Shown: positions 38,466-49,401 of the stretch, piece by piece
Layout of the letters: each line of letters opens with the position of its first letter
Numbering within the stretch: position 1 is the first letter of the stretch
Source: Aeoliella mucimassa
GTDB lineage: Bacteria > Planctomycetota > Planctomycetia > Pirellulales > Lacipirellulaceae
Length of the DNA stretch: 64,000 bases
Assembly (NCBI RefSeq): GCF_007748035.1
Contig: NZ_CP036278.1
Coordinates: forward strand, 4,898,001-4,962,000
Direction of reading: 5' to 3'
Position numbers and translations under genes: made by a program
Notes under the pieces: generated by a model
What the model was told of the DNA's origin: nothing
The model's input: only the letters and a program-made list of their open reading frames with translations
Database searches by the model: none

Positions 38466-39761
38466 CTACTTGGGGCTCCAGCCGGGCGGAATGATCGTGT
38501 TTTTAGGCACAACCAGCACCCCGTCCCGAACGCAGCAATTCAAGCTGAGGTCAAGATCTTCTTTACTTTCGCAGCTTACTCGGGCACCGGCACCGATACG
38601 GCAGTTCTTGTCGACAATCGCTCTTTCGACCACGGCACCTTCGCCGATGCCGAGCCAGGTGCCACACTCCGATGCGTTCTTGGCGACCTGTTCGGGAGTC
38701 TCAAAAAAGTCGGCACCCATCACAATCGAGTCGCGAATGGTCACGTTCGAGCCAATCTGGCAGCGGAGACCGATAATGCTGTTCTCGATCTTCGCCCCAG
38801 GGTGAATCGTGCAACCATCGGCAATCAAGCTGCCTTTGATCTCGGCCCCATCGGCACGAGTCGGCGGCAAGAATCGCGGCCGACTGTAAATCGGAGCGTC
38901 GGCGTCGCCGAGGTCGAACGGGGCATCCGGCTTGCAGAGGGCCAGATTCGAGTCGTAGAACGAACCAATCGTACCGATGTCTTCCCAGTATCCGTCGAAG
39001 GGATGCAACTGCACATGGCGGTTAGCAATCGCCTCGGGAAGCAGTTCCTTGCCGAAGTCGGAATGGGTCGAGTTATTGAGCGTTTCGGTCAGCACGTCGG
39101 CCGAGAACAGGTAGATACCCATGCTGGCCATGCACTCGCGGCCGTCTGCAGTAACCCCGAGCGAGTCGACCCAAGCGGGGTCCATGGCAACTTCGTCGAG
39201 CTGTTCGTTCGTGGTCGGCTTTTCCACAAACCCAATCACGCGGCCCGACTCGTCGACCTTCATGATGCCCAGGCCTTTGGCCTCGTGACGATGCACCGGC
39301 TTGGCGGCGATGGTGATCGCGGCACCGCTCTCCTCGTGCGTCTTGAGCATGGCGCTGAAGTCCATCCGGTACAGCTGATCGCCGGAGAGAATCAGTACAT
39401 GATCAGTATGATGGTCGGTAAAATAACGCAGGTTCTTGCGAACCGCGTCGGCGGTACCCTGGTACCAACTGGTATCGTCGTCGGTGGCCAGCGTTTGCTG
39501 AGCGGCCAGAATTTCGACCAGCCCGCCGCTGAAGGCGTCGAATCGGTACGTACCACGAATGTGGCTGTGCAGGCTGACCGACAGGAACTGCGTAAGCACG
39601 TAGCAGCGATTAATACCACTGTTAATGCAGTTCGAAATCGGAATATCGATCAATCGATACTTACCGGCCAACGGAACTGCTGGTTTCGAGCGATGCGTGG
39701 TGAGTGGCTGCAGACGCGTGCCGCGACCACCCCCGAGTATAACTGCCGAGATGCTTCTCAT
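38466..39761 (-). CDS. glgC: Glucose-1-phosphate adenylyltransferase
   Basis: The 431-residue enzyme has the nucleotidyltransferase motif GGGRGTRLQPLTTHRSKPAV at the N-terminus. It also has the glucose-1-phosphate segment around VGFVEKP and a left-handed beta-helix C-terminal domain (IENSIIGLRCQIGSNVTIRD). It makes ADP-glucose from ATP and glucose-1-phosphate for glycogen synthesis. ATG 39761 has AGGAAA six bases upstream. An IS110 transposase gene ends only 67 bases before the start, so the original upstream region may have been separated from the gene. Confidence 0.95.
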   Translation of the reverse strand: MRSISAVILGGGRGTRLQPLTTHRSKPAVPLAGKYRLIDIPISNCINSGINRCYVLTQFLSVSLHSHIRGTYRFDAFSGGLVEILAAQQTLATDDDTSWYQGTADAVRKNLRYFTDHHTDHVLILSGDQLYRMDFSAMLKTHEESGAAITIAAKPVHRHEAKGLGIMKVDESGRVIGFVEKPTTNEQLDEVAMDPAWVDSLGVTADGRECMASMGIYLFSADVLTETLNNSTHSDFGKELLPEAIANRHVQLHPFDGYWEDIGTIGSFYDSNLALCKPDAPFDLGDADAPIYSRPRFLPPTRADGAEIKGSLIADGCTIHPGAKIENSIIGLRCQIGSNVTIRDSIVMGADFFETPEQVAKNASECGTWLGIGEGAVVERAIVDKNCRIGAGARVSCESKEDLDLSLNCCVRDGVLVVPKNTIIPPGWSPK

Positions 39762-39828
39762 GGTTGTTTCCTAGTAATTCTAGAGTCGCATGTTTTTGAG
39801 CGAAAAGCTGTAGCGACTGTCTTGAAAA

Positions 39829-40782
39829 TCAAGTCTCCCGGGGGTCATTCCAGGTGGAATTTGTTTTAATCATGGCATTGAGTATCAGTAGTAGTTTTCG
39901 CATGCAGGCGGTAAGGGCGATCATTTTGGCTTTGCCTCGTTGCAGCAGCTGCTGGTAGTGCTCGCGAATGACTCGGTTATGCTTGGTCGCGACGAGAGTG
40001 GGCATGTAGAGCATCTTGCGTACGACCGCTCGGCCGCCGCCAATCATCCGCTTGCCTCGCAAGGTTCCGCTATCACGGTTAATCGGTGCCAGGCCTGCAA
40101 GACGTGACGCTTCGCCACGATTAAGCGATCCCAACTCTGGCAAGTGAGCGATCAAGGCTGCGGCCGTCGTTGCCCCCACGCCAGGCACCGAGGTCAGCAG
40201 TGCCGAGCGTTCTCGAAACTGATCGTCGGCTTGTAATAGCTGTTGGATCTGTTGATCGAGCTGTTCAAGCTGTCGTTGGTAGAAGTCAATGGCTTCTTCA
40301 ATCGACTGGCGCACCAAGTCATCGTGCTGTGTACCCAACCGGTTTTTCTCCCGCGTCAGAGCATCGCTCACTTGCTGCCGACGTGTCCGGAGGGAACCGA
40401 GTTTCCGCTCGTTTTCCGAGGGTTTTTTGGTCTTCTTGGGCTGCATCAGTACCGCATAACGAGCGATCACTAGCGCGTCGAGACGATCGGTCTTGGCAAG
40501 CTGGCCTTGAGCACGGGCGAAATCGCGAATCTGACGTGGGTTGGCGATACTCACCACGATCCCTTGCTCACGAAGGAAGTCGGCTAACATTCGTTCGTAG
40601 CCTCCTGTCGCTTCGAGGCAGGCATGGGTTACCTGATGCTGAGCGAGAAACTGCTGAAGTTGCTGGCATCCCTCTTGGTCGGCAGGGAAGTGATGCACCT
40701 GGGTTTGCCCGGCAACGACCACGTCCCAATGACGCTTGGCAACATCAACCCCAATCCAAGTACTTTGCAAACTGTTTTCCAT
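39829..40782 (-). CDS. IS110 family transposase
   Basis: The 317-residue recombinase has the N-terminal RuvC-like DEDD set (Asp in GVDVAKRHWDV, Glu in CLEATGGYE, two Asp in KTDRLDALVIA). It also has a C-terminal Transposase_20 domain (TSVPGVGATTAAALI) with the expected catalytic Ser in NRDSGTLRGKR. The protein looks intact. IS110 elements lack terminal inverted repeats and use a bridge RNA made from a non-coding end. The non-coding sequence upstream of the gene (40783-41000) is the place for it. The element sits between glgC and the RAYT gene. Confidence 0.93.
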   Translation of the reverse strand: MENSLQSTWIGVDVAKRHWDVVVAGQTQVHHFPADQEGCQQLQQFLAQHQVTHACLEATGGYERMLADFLREQGIVVSIANPRQIRDFARAQGQLAKTDRLDALVIARYAVLMQPKKTKKPSENERKLGSLRTRRQQVSDALTREKNRLGTQHDDLVRQSIEEAIDFYQRQLEQLDQQIQQLLQADDQFRERSALLTSVPGVGATTAAALIAHLPELGSLNRGEASRLAGLAPINRDSGTLRGKRMIGGGRAVVRKMLYMPTLVATKHNRVIREHYQQLLQRGKAKMIALTACMRKLLLILNAMIKTNSTWNDPRET

Positions 40783-41000
40783 CGGTTACCCTTCCTTGCT
40801 TATACGAGCTTGTTGATGAGACAGCTCCGGCGACTGTTCGGGCTACTTCGACAGGCGGCCGACCGGCGATCCAGCTACAATTTCGGTCTCGTGAGGACCC
40901 AGGAGGGCACGATCTACCGGCGGCCGCCGTCTTCTGCTACGTTCGCTGCGCTCACTCCGCAGAAGACGGCTCGGTTATTGATACCAACCTTTCTGCAAGA
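40783..41000 (-). other. Possible IS110 left end with candidate bridge-RNA region
   Basis: About 220 bases with no gene lie directly before the transposase start. The most striking part is GCCGTCTTCTGC and its perfect complement GCAGAAGACGGC (40926-40937 and 40959-40970), 21 bases apart. In IS110 elements the non-coding end before the transposase encodes the bridge RNA, so this is a candidate. The hairpin may instead belong to the adjacent RAYT/REP unit. Confidence 0.3.
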
Positions 41001-41004
41001 TACA

Positions 41005-41027
41005 AGGAGGGCTCTCCGAGCCCGATA
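41005..41027 (+). repeat. RAYT-flanking inverted repeat, left copy
   Basis: Twenty-three bases are perfectly inverted relative to 41604-41626. The unit itself folds as a REP-like hairpin, with GGGCTC and GAGCCC around TCC. It lies 13 bases past the RAYT stop. Confidence 0.8.
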
Positions 41028-41039
41028 CGTTTCGCCAAT

Positions 41040-41579
41040 TCAAACCCCTTGGGGGTGACTGGAATTCCCCCCCGTTTCAGGCCACCATTCTCGATCCAAG
41101 GTGGTTTTTCGATCTGGACTAGCTGAACTGAATGGCCAGTGCTCTGCGTATTTTACCAAACCGGCTCTCACCGGATTGTGCTCAATATAGACACACCGTT
41201 CGTGCAATTCTTCCGGCGAACGACAGTTTCGGTCATAAAAGCCTTGCTGCCAGAATTGCCCGGATTTGCCAACAAGCTGATTGATCTTCCGAGCTGTAAA
41301 CTTGTTAGTGTCTTCAATGACTCGCGACAATGTTTCGCCAGGCATTAACATACAGGCCAGATGATAGTGATCTGGCATCACACAAAAAGCAAACAACTTG
41401 ATTCGATCGGTTGATCGCAGGTGATTCCAGCTATCGATCAGTATTTCTGCAACCTCGGGTCTACCCAAAACCTCAATGCGATGGTGAACCACTTTGGTCA
41501 CAAGGTATGCCGCGAAATCAACCGAGACACGACCTCTGCGGAGGTTGGCACTACGTCCTTTGGTTGATTCGTTGCTCAT
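41040..41579 (-). CDS. REP-associated tyrosine transposase (RAYT)
   Basis: The 179-residue product has the Y1/HUH layout: the metal pair HYH in FCVMPDHYHLACML and the catalytic Tyr helix in ERCVYIEHNPVRAGLV, with QFWQQGFYDRNCRSPEELH between. RAYTs process short palindromic REP sequences and are usually single-copy. A perfect 23-bp inverted repeat with an internal hairpin flanks the gene on both sides, as expected for its REP substrates. The frame looks intact. Confidence 0.9.
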   Translation of the reverse strand: MSNESTKGRSANLRRGRVSVDFAAYLVTKVVHHRIEVLGRPEVAEILIDSWNHLRSTDRIKLFAFCVMPDHYHLACMLMPGETLSRVIEDTNKFTARKINQLVGKSGQFWQQGFYDRNCRSPEELHERCVYIEHNPVRAGLVKYAEHWPFSSASPDRKTTLDREWWPETGGNSSHPQGV

Positions 41580-41603
41580 AGGTTTATCGGTCTAAACTCT
41601 GGC

Positions 41604-41626
41604 TATCGGGCTCGGAGAGCCCTCCT
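41604..41626 (-). repeat. RAYT-flanking inverted repeat, right copy
   Basis: Perfect inverted partner of 41005-41027, located 24 bases beyond the RAYT start codon and 14 bases from the leuS stop. Together the copies bracket a unit of about 620 bases. Confidence 0.8.
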
Positions 41627-41640
41627 ACAATTTATTGCAG

Positions 41641-44325
<2,685 letters not shown>

Positions 44326-44575
44326 GTGCGTGGAAGATATAAGGTGGGGAATAGTATCGTCGAACAGTCATGGACAAACCGTTGATTCTACCGGTTCGCC
44401 ACGTGAGCGCAAACCGCCGTGGGCGTTGACGTTCCGGCAAATGGCAAACTACCATGACAGGTCGTTTTCGAACCAAGGTAGGCAGGGAGAACTTCGGATA
44501 ATTCAGTACTCTCAACCCTGCCCCCCCATGTTCACCCAGGGCTAGATAGCGGTCCTCAATCAGCGGGAACCCATC

Positions 44576-45868
44576 GTGGAAAAAACCAAAGTTGGCATCA
44601 TCGGACTAGGCACGGTCGGCGCAGGGGTCGCTCGGTTGTTACTGGACCATGGCGATCGTACCGCTCGGCACGCAGGGCGGGTGCTATGGCTCGAGAAAGC
44701 CGTGGTCCGCGACCTGAAGAAGGCCCGCGATTGCGAGCTGCCATCCGGAATCCTGACCGACAATGTGGACGATGTCATCAACAATCCCGACATCGAAGTG
44801 GTCGCCCAGCTGATCGGCGGTATCGAGCCCGCCCGCACCATCATGCTCAAGCTGCTCAAGGCGGGCAAAGACGTGGTGACCGCCAACAAGGCACTATTGG
44901 CCGAACATGGAGCCGAGATCTTCGATGCCGCTCGCGAACTTGGCCGCAGTGTCGCGTTCGAGGCCTCGGTAGCCGGCGGTATCCCGATTATCGCCAACAT
45001 CGGTCAATGCCTGAGCGCTAACCAGGTGACTTCGCTGCATGGCATCCTCAACGGCACCAGCAACTTCATCCTTTCGAAGATGCAGGATGGCGATGACTAC
45101 AACACCGCCGTGGCCGAAGCCCAACGCCTGGGCTACGCGGAAGCCGATCCCACGATGGACGTCGACGGCACCGACGCCGCGCAGAAGCTGTCGATCCTCG
45201 CCCACCTGGCCTTCGGTGCCCGAGCCCAATGGAAGGACATTCCGCGGACCGGCATCGACAAGCTGCAAGTAGCCGACGTGGAATACGCCAGCGAGATGGG
45301 CTACAAGATCAAGCTGCTCGCCGTGGCCGACTTGGTCGACGATGGACTCGAACTGCACGTCTCGCCCACGTTGCTCAAGGCTGGCAGCCCCATGGCCGAA
45401 GTGAACGGGCCGTTCAACGCGGTCCGCGTGGATGCCGATGCGGTCGGGCGGTTGATGTTCTACGGGCCGGGTGCCGGACAGATGCCGACCGCTAGCGCCG
45501 TGGTGGCCGATATGATCGACACGGCCGTCGGTCGCACGAAGCTTACCTTCCAGACACTCGAACTCTGGTCGAACCGCCCTGCCCGCGTATCGCCTGCCGA
45601 CTACGCCGGCGCTCGCGGCCGCTTCTACCTGCGGGTGAATGTCGACGATCACCCCGGCGTCCTGGCCCAAATCACCAAGGCCCTCGGCGAGAGCGGCATC
45701 TCAATCGCCTCAGTACTGCAGCACGAGTCGACCTCGCCCGGCGAACCAGTCGCCCTGGTGATCATGACCCACGAAACCACCGAAGCCGCCGCCGCGAAAG
45801 CCTGCCAAACCATCGCCTCGCTCGAAAGCGTAAGAACCGCCCCCGTACGGATGTGGCTGCGGGATTGA
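44576..45868 (+). CDS. hom: Homoserine dehydrogenase
   Basis: The 430-residue enzyme has an N-terminal NAD(P)-binding motif GLGTVGAGVA, the catalytic domain (VTANKALLAEHG, NGTSNFILSKMQDG, DVDGTDAAQKLSILAHLAFG) and a C-terminal ACT domain (about 350-430) for threonine feedback. It reduces aspartate semialdehyde to homoserine. GTG 44576 is the start that fits the fold. A likely threonine-pathway partner, the apgM-like gene at 46369, follows after a GxxExxY insertion unit. The aspartate kinase gene lies 9 kb away. Confidence 0.95.
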   Translation: MEKTKVGIIGLGTVGAGVARLLLDHGDRTARHAGRVLWLEKAVVRDLKKARDCELPSGILTDNVDDVINNPDIEVVAQLIGGIEPARTIMLKLLKAGKDVVTANKALLAEHGAEIFDAARELGRSVAFEASVAGGIPIIANIGQCLSANQVTSLHGILNGTSNFILSKMQDGDDYNTAVAEAQRLGYAEADPTMDVDGTDAAQKLSILAHLAFGARAQWKDIPRTGIDKLQVADVEYASEMGYKIKLLAVADLVDDGLELHVSPTLLKAGSPMAEVNGPFNAVRVDADAVGRLMFYGPGAGQMPTASAVVADMIDTAVGRTKLTFQTLELWSNRPARVSPADYAGARGRFYLRVNVDDHPGVLAQITKALGESGISIASVLQHESTSPGEPVALVIMTHETTEAAAAKACQTIASLESVRTAPVRMWLRD

Positions 45869-45884
45869 GTTCGGTTGGGTGGGT

Positions 45885-45912
45885 GAACCACTAAGGCACA
45901 AAGATCACAAAG
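45885..45912 (+). repeat. Inverted repeat left of GxxExxY gene
   Basis: Twenty-eight bases match the reverse complement of 46327-46354 at 23 positions. The sequence is built from ACAAAG-like subunits (ACCAC, CACAAAG, CACAAAG). It lies 16 bases past the hom stop. Confidence 0.75.
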
Positions 45913-45921
45913 GGGGGAAAC

Positions 45922-46317
45922 GTGGTTAGGCTCGGCAAACTACCCGACGATGTCGAACTGGTGGCTAAACAAGTTGTGCAAGCAGCGTTTAATGTTCACT
46001 GCGAGCTAGGTCCCGGACTACTGGAATCGGTGTACGAGAAGTGCATGACGATCGAGCTAACTAGAATGGGTCTTAGTTTAAAGCGGCAGTTGAATCTACC
46101 GATAAAATTTCGAGGCACTACTATTGATGGTGGATTACGAATTGACTTACTAGTAAGCGACTGTGTAATCGTTGAGCTTAAGTCGGTCGATCAACTAGCT
46201 CCGATTCACGAAGCACAACTGTTAACCTATTTGAAGCTTGCAAACGTTCGACTTGGATTCCTTATCAACTTCAACGTCTCCTTAATAAAAGATGGCATCA
46301 AACGCATGATTCACTAG
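45922..46317 (+). CDS. GxxExxY family protein
   Basis: The 131-residue product carries the family signature in GPGLLESVYEKC and the PD-(D/E)xK-like core LRIDLLVSDCVIVELKSVDQL, followed by LTYLKLANVRLGFLINFNV. The fold is nuclease-like, but no activity is proven for the family. GTG 45922 has a strong Gly-rich ribosome site (GGGGGG). Codons are clearly more AT-rich than in hom and apgM on either side, and inverted repeats flank it. Both suggest insertion into a threonine operon. Confidence 0.88.
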   Translation: MVRLGKLPDDVELVAKQVVQAAFNVHCELGPGLLESVYEKCMTIELTRMGLSLKRQLNLPIKFRGTTIDGGLRIDLLVSDCVIVELKSVDQLAPIHEAQLLTYLKLANVRLGFLINFNVSLIKDGIKRMIH

Positions 46318-46326
46318 GGCTCTTCT

Positions 46327-46354
46327 CTTTGTGTCCTTTGAGTCTTTGTGGTTC
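46327..46354 (-). repeat. Inverted repeat right of GxxExxY gene
   Basis: Partner of 45885-45912 in inverse orientation (23 of 28 positions), ending 14 bases before the apgM-like start. Such accacaaag-type repeats often occur near GxxExxY genes in my experience, but that is not verified here. Confidence 0.75.
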
Positions 46355-46368
46355 TAAAGAAATCCCAC

Positions 46369-47595
46369 ATGAAATACATCATCATCATTCCCGACGGGGC
46401 AGCCGATGAGGCTCAGGCTTCGCTCGGTGGTAAGACGCCTCTCGAAGCAGCCAACACGCCGAACATGGACGCTCTCGCAACAGCCGGCGTGGTCGCTCGG
46501 GCGTGCCATACTCCTCGCGAGTTGCCAGCCGGCTCGGAGATCGGCAACCTTAGCCTGCTTGGTTACAACCCGTTCGAGCACTTCACCGGCCGCGCACCGA
46601 TGGAAGCAGCTGCTCAGGGCATCGAGCTGGCCCCCAACGACTGGGCGATCCGCTGCAACGTGGTCACGGTCGAGGATCTCGGCCACGGCCCGGTAATGGT
46701 CGACTTCACGGCCGATCACGTTTCGACCGAAGAGTCGACCGCGTTGTTGAAATCGCTGCAGGCCGAAGTGGCCAGCAATCCCAAGTTCCAAGGTGCCCTC
46801 GAGTTCGTGCCAGGTGTGAGCTACCGCAACCTGCTCATCTGGCGAGGCGACAAACTCGCGGCTCCTTTCAACTACGACACTCGCACCGAGGCCCCACACG
46901 ACTGGACCGACCTCACCATCGCCGAGGCCTACCCTCGTGGGCCAGGTAGCGACCTGCTGGTCGAGTTGATGGAAGCTTCGACTCGCGTGTTCGCCGGACA
47001 TCCGGTGAACAAGGATCGCCAGGCGGCCGGTCGTCGCTTGGTAACCAACGTTTGGCTCTGGGGACAAGGCGGGGCTCCGAGCCTGACGCCGTTTACCGAA
47101 AAGTTCGGTCCCCGTGGGGCGATGATCACCGCGGTCGATCTACTACGGGGCATCGCGGCCCTGGTGGGTTGGGATCGCATCGAAGTCCCTGGGGCGACTG
47201 GTTATCTCGATACCGACTACGCCGCCAAGGGGCGTTACGCCATCAACGCACTCTCGAAGTACGACATCGTTTGCGTGCATGTCGAGGCTCCCGACGAAGC
47301 CTCGCACGAAGGCCGCGCCGACGAAAAGGTGAAAGCCATCGAGGCCATCGATCACGACATCGTCGGCCCGCTGCACCAGGCGCTCGACGCCCAAGGCGAC
47401 TGGCGCGTGATGATCAGCCCCGATCACCCCACGTTCCTCAGCACCAAGAAGCACACGCACGGCAACGTCCCCGTCGCCATGGCCGGCACCGGCATCACCG
47501 CCGACACCGCCACGGAGTACGGCGACACCGCCGCGGCCAACTCCGACCTGGCGTTCGACGAAGGCTGGGACGCCATGCGGTGGTTTATTGGGTAA
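46369..47595 (+). CDS. ApgM-like protein, proposed homoserine kinase
   Basis: The 408-residue alkaline-phosphatase-superfamily protein has metal-ligand regions IIIPDGAAD, HVEAPDEASHEG and MISPDHPTFLSTKKHTHGN, with the nucleophile Ser region GSEIGNLSLLGYNP. This is the archaeal-type phosphoglycerate mutase family (COG3635). A subfamily (TIGR02535) is named a proposed homoserine kinase because it sits beside hom and thrC in genomes without thrB. Here it follows hom, interrupted only by the GxxExxY unit, which fits that reading. The alternative is a plain phosphoglycerate mutase. ATG 46369 starts the conserved fold; an upstream GTG-like start is less likely. Confidence 0.85.
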   Translation: MKYIIIIPDGAADEAQASLGGKTPLEAANTPNMDALATAGVVARACHTPRELPAGSEIGNLSLLGYNPFEHFTGRAPMEAAAQGIELAPNDWAIRCNVVTVEDLGHGPVMVDFTADHVSTEESTALLKSLQAEVASNPKFQGALEFVPGVSYRNLLIWRGDKLAAPFNYDTRTEAPHDWTDLTIAEAYPRGPGSDLLVELMEASTRVFAGHPVNKDRQAAGRRLVTNVWLWGQGGAPSLTPFTEKFGPRGAMITAVDLLRGIAALVGWDRIEVPGATGYLDTDYAAKGRYAINALSKYDIVCVHVEAPDEASHEGRADEKVKAIEAIDHDIVGPLHQALDAQGDWRVMISPDHPTFLSTKKHTHGNVPVAMAGTGITADTATEYGDTAAANSDLAFDEGWDAMRWFIG

Positions 47596-47606
47596 GCATC
47601 TCAACA

Positions 47607-47649
47607 CATGTTCATTAGAACACGTGCAGTGGCCAATTGCGACAACAAA
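47607..47649 (+). repeat. 43-bp direct repeat, copy 1
   Basis: Starts CATGTTCATTAGAACA (with palindrome TGTTCATTAGAACA) and continues through GTGGCCAATTGCGA. It matches 49359-49401 at 38 of 43 positions in the same orientation. It lies 12 bases after the apgM-like stop. Confidence 0.8.
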
Positions 47650-47674
47650 CAGGGCAAATGGCTGGCCTTTTTTG

Positions 47675-48076
47675 CTAAACCGGCAAGGCCAGCACTAGTT
47701 GGCAATCGTCGCTCGTAACACAGGTCGATTGTCGGCACAAAAACTCGTACCATTCGGTGCCACCCTCGCTGGCGCGTCCGTAGGCGTTGCACACCTGGTG
47801 GAGCGTCACGCCGCGTAACTTTTTCTGCAGTCGTGTTCGTAACACCTTTGCTTCGTGGGGGTTCAGCGTCGCGACTGCGTGGTACCCAGCCAAACGATTG
47901 GTGGGCACCGCTAGCGGTAACCGAATGTCGCACTCCGCAGCCAGATAGTCGAGCAGCAACTCGACCTCAGCTCGCGTGATATCAACAAGCTGATCAACGC
48001 AACACGCGGGATCCACCATGGCATCCTCCGCCATGTCATTCTGCTTTGTCGCGATGGAATAAAGACCAGCTTTCAT
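47675..48076 (-). CDS. Hypothetical protein with Cys pairs
   Basis: The 133-residue soluble product contains a helical middle (LTRAEVELLLDYLAAECD-like) and KVLRTRLQKKLRGVTLHQVC with several Cys near both ends. No family is recognised. The start is uncertain; in-frame ATG codons at 48034 and 48019 also exist and none has a strong ribosome site. It converges on the apgM-like gene and follows the CBS protein gene on the same strand. Confidence 0.55.
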   Translation of the reverse strand: MKAGLYSIATKQNDMAEDAMVDPACCVDQLVDITRAEVELLLDYLAAECDIRLPLAVPTNRLAGYHAVATLNPHEAKVLRTRLQKKLRGVTLHQVCNAYGRASEGGTEWYEFLCRQSTCVTSDDCQLVLALPV

Positions 48077-48140
48077 ACAGCACCAGGGTGAAAAGTACTT
48101 TCTAGGGACGCAATCCGTTGGTTCCTTCTCGCCGGGAGCG

Positions 48141-48554
48141 CTACACCAGCGCTTCTTCGCACTCGTGTTGCACCGCAGCGCGGGTTTGGCGGACCAGGCG
48201 GATCAGGTCGCGGCGGCTGACAATGCCGACCAGCTCGCCACCTTCGGTCACTGGGTACCGGCGGATCGGTCGGGCTTGGAACTTCTCGGCCAGTTCGTAC
48301 ACGCAACTACGGGCTTCGACCACGTCGGGATCGCGGGTCATGAAGTGATACACTTTCGACCGCTCGGTATCGGGGTCGCTGAACACACCGATGATGTCGA
48401 ACTCGGTGACCACGCCGAGCAACTGCCCGCACGAAGCCACGACCGGTAGGCCGCTCACCCGATGTCGCAGCATCAGGTCGATGGCCTCCTCCACGGGAGC
48501 ATCAGGGTCGACAGTTACCACGTGCTTGGTCATCACATCGCGTACGGTAAACAT
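48141..48554 (-). CDS. Two-CBS-domain protein
   Basis: From ATG 48554 (AGGA six bases upstream) the 137-residue product is a pair of CBS domains: TVRDVMTKHVVTVDPDAP with HRVSGLPVV and GVVTEFDII, then YHFMTRDPDVVEARSCVYEL with RRYPVTEGGELVGIVSRRDLI. CBS pairs bind adenosine nucleotides as energy sensors or act as dimer modules. No enzyme domain is attached, so it is a stand-alone regulator. A longer upstream frame to 49142 is open but reads as non-coding. Confidence 0.85.
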   Translation of the reverse strand: MFTVRDVMTKHVVTVDPDAPVEEAIDLMLRHRVSGLPVVASCGQLLGVVTEFDIIGVFSDPDTERSKVYHFMTRDPDVVEARSCVYELAEKFQARPIRRYPVTEGGELVGIVSRRDLIRLVRQTRAAVQHECEEALV

Positions 48555-49045
48555 AGTCATCCTTTCCGAGTCGAGTTGCGTAGTCGATCCACTAAAACAT
48601 AGCACTCCCGCAACCCCAGCAAGCGATGCCGAGCTACCCCGGCGGAACTCGGTTGTAGCGGTTGCGTCGATGAGTCCTGCGTGCGGGGAATCCCCATGCC
48701 CGACCCGCGATTTGCTCGCGATCGCCGGCCGAGAAACCGCGCGACGAATTCCCTTGCTTTCCACGAGAGATCCCGCGAGTCTCGCCCGCCCAGCGAATCC
48801 CCACCTGACAGGTTGGTGTTCTCGGCGAAAGGTTCGCTGCACGACGTTCTGGTGGGGATAGCGCGGCAACTTTTCGTGAATAAATCGCCAGCGGATTGCC
48901 CAGCTTGCCACGGGTGATTCGCTGGGACGCTGCGAGCAGCGATCGCTCCAAGCATCACTCGTCCATGAAGTCGACAGCAAAACCAGCTGACCGGGATGGG
49001 GGAAACCACCCAGCCGACAGCTTCCCAGCCGGGCCGGCGGGGGAG

Positions 49046-49211
49046 AATAGATTCCCATTTGCCCCAAAAACGATCGGATGGGTAAATTCTTACGACGATC
49101 CCCCGCTGCGCAAGTGGTGTACTGATAAGCACTTGCAACCATAGCGATCGACGGAAGTGGAATTTCAATTTACCCATGTGGGAATCTATTTTGGGTAAGT
49201 GGGAATCTATT
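49046..49211. repeat. GGGAATCTATT repeat cluster, locus 2
   Basis: Copies: inverted at 49046-49056, direct at 49180-49190 and 49201-49211. A shared order also exists with locus 1: a TTCAATTT-CCCAT segment followed by two 11-mers (31373-31435 versus 49164-49211). This makes the two loci diverged copies of one element rather than chance words. Confidence 0.7.
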
Positions 49212-49358
49212 CGACGCTCTCCTCCCCCCCGGGCTTGGGGTAAACACCCCCGAGCGTTCGGAGCGAGGCAAAAACCAACAGCGCATGCGCGACCCTCCCG
49301 GCACACGCCCCGCGCGCACCGGCAGCGCCTACGAGGCCACCACGACCACGCATTTACG

Positions 49359-49401
49359 CATGTTCATTAGAACAGGTACGGTGGCCAATTGCGAGAAGAA
49401 A
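49359..49401 (+). repeat. 43-bp direct repeat, copy 2
   Basis: Partner of 47607-47649. The copies bracket about 1.75 kb holding the hypothetical gene, the CBS gene and the second repeat cluster. It lies 105 bases past the ATPase gene stop. Confidence 0.8.

Noticed and set aside
38334-39869. 511-codon plus-strand frame over glgC
   Set aside because: Antisense to a complete GlgC; no supporting start site.
47609-47622. TGTTCATTAGAACA as an SOS (LexA) box
   Set aside because: The half-sites have the opposite order to the known GAAC-N4-GTTC type, and the site lies after a gene, not before one.
48555-49306. Longer version of the CBS protein reaching to 49142 and an alternative frame to 49306
   Set aside because: The CBS fold begins at ATG 48554; sequence upstream runs through repeats and reads as non-coding.
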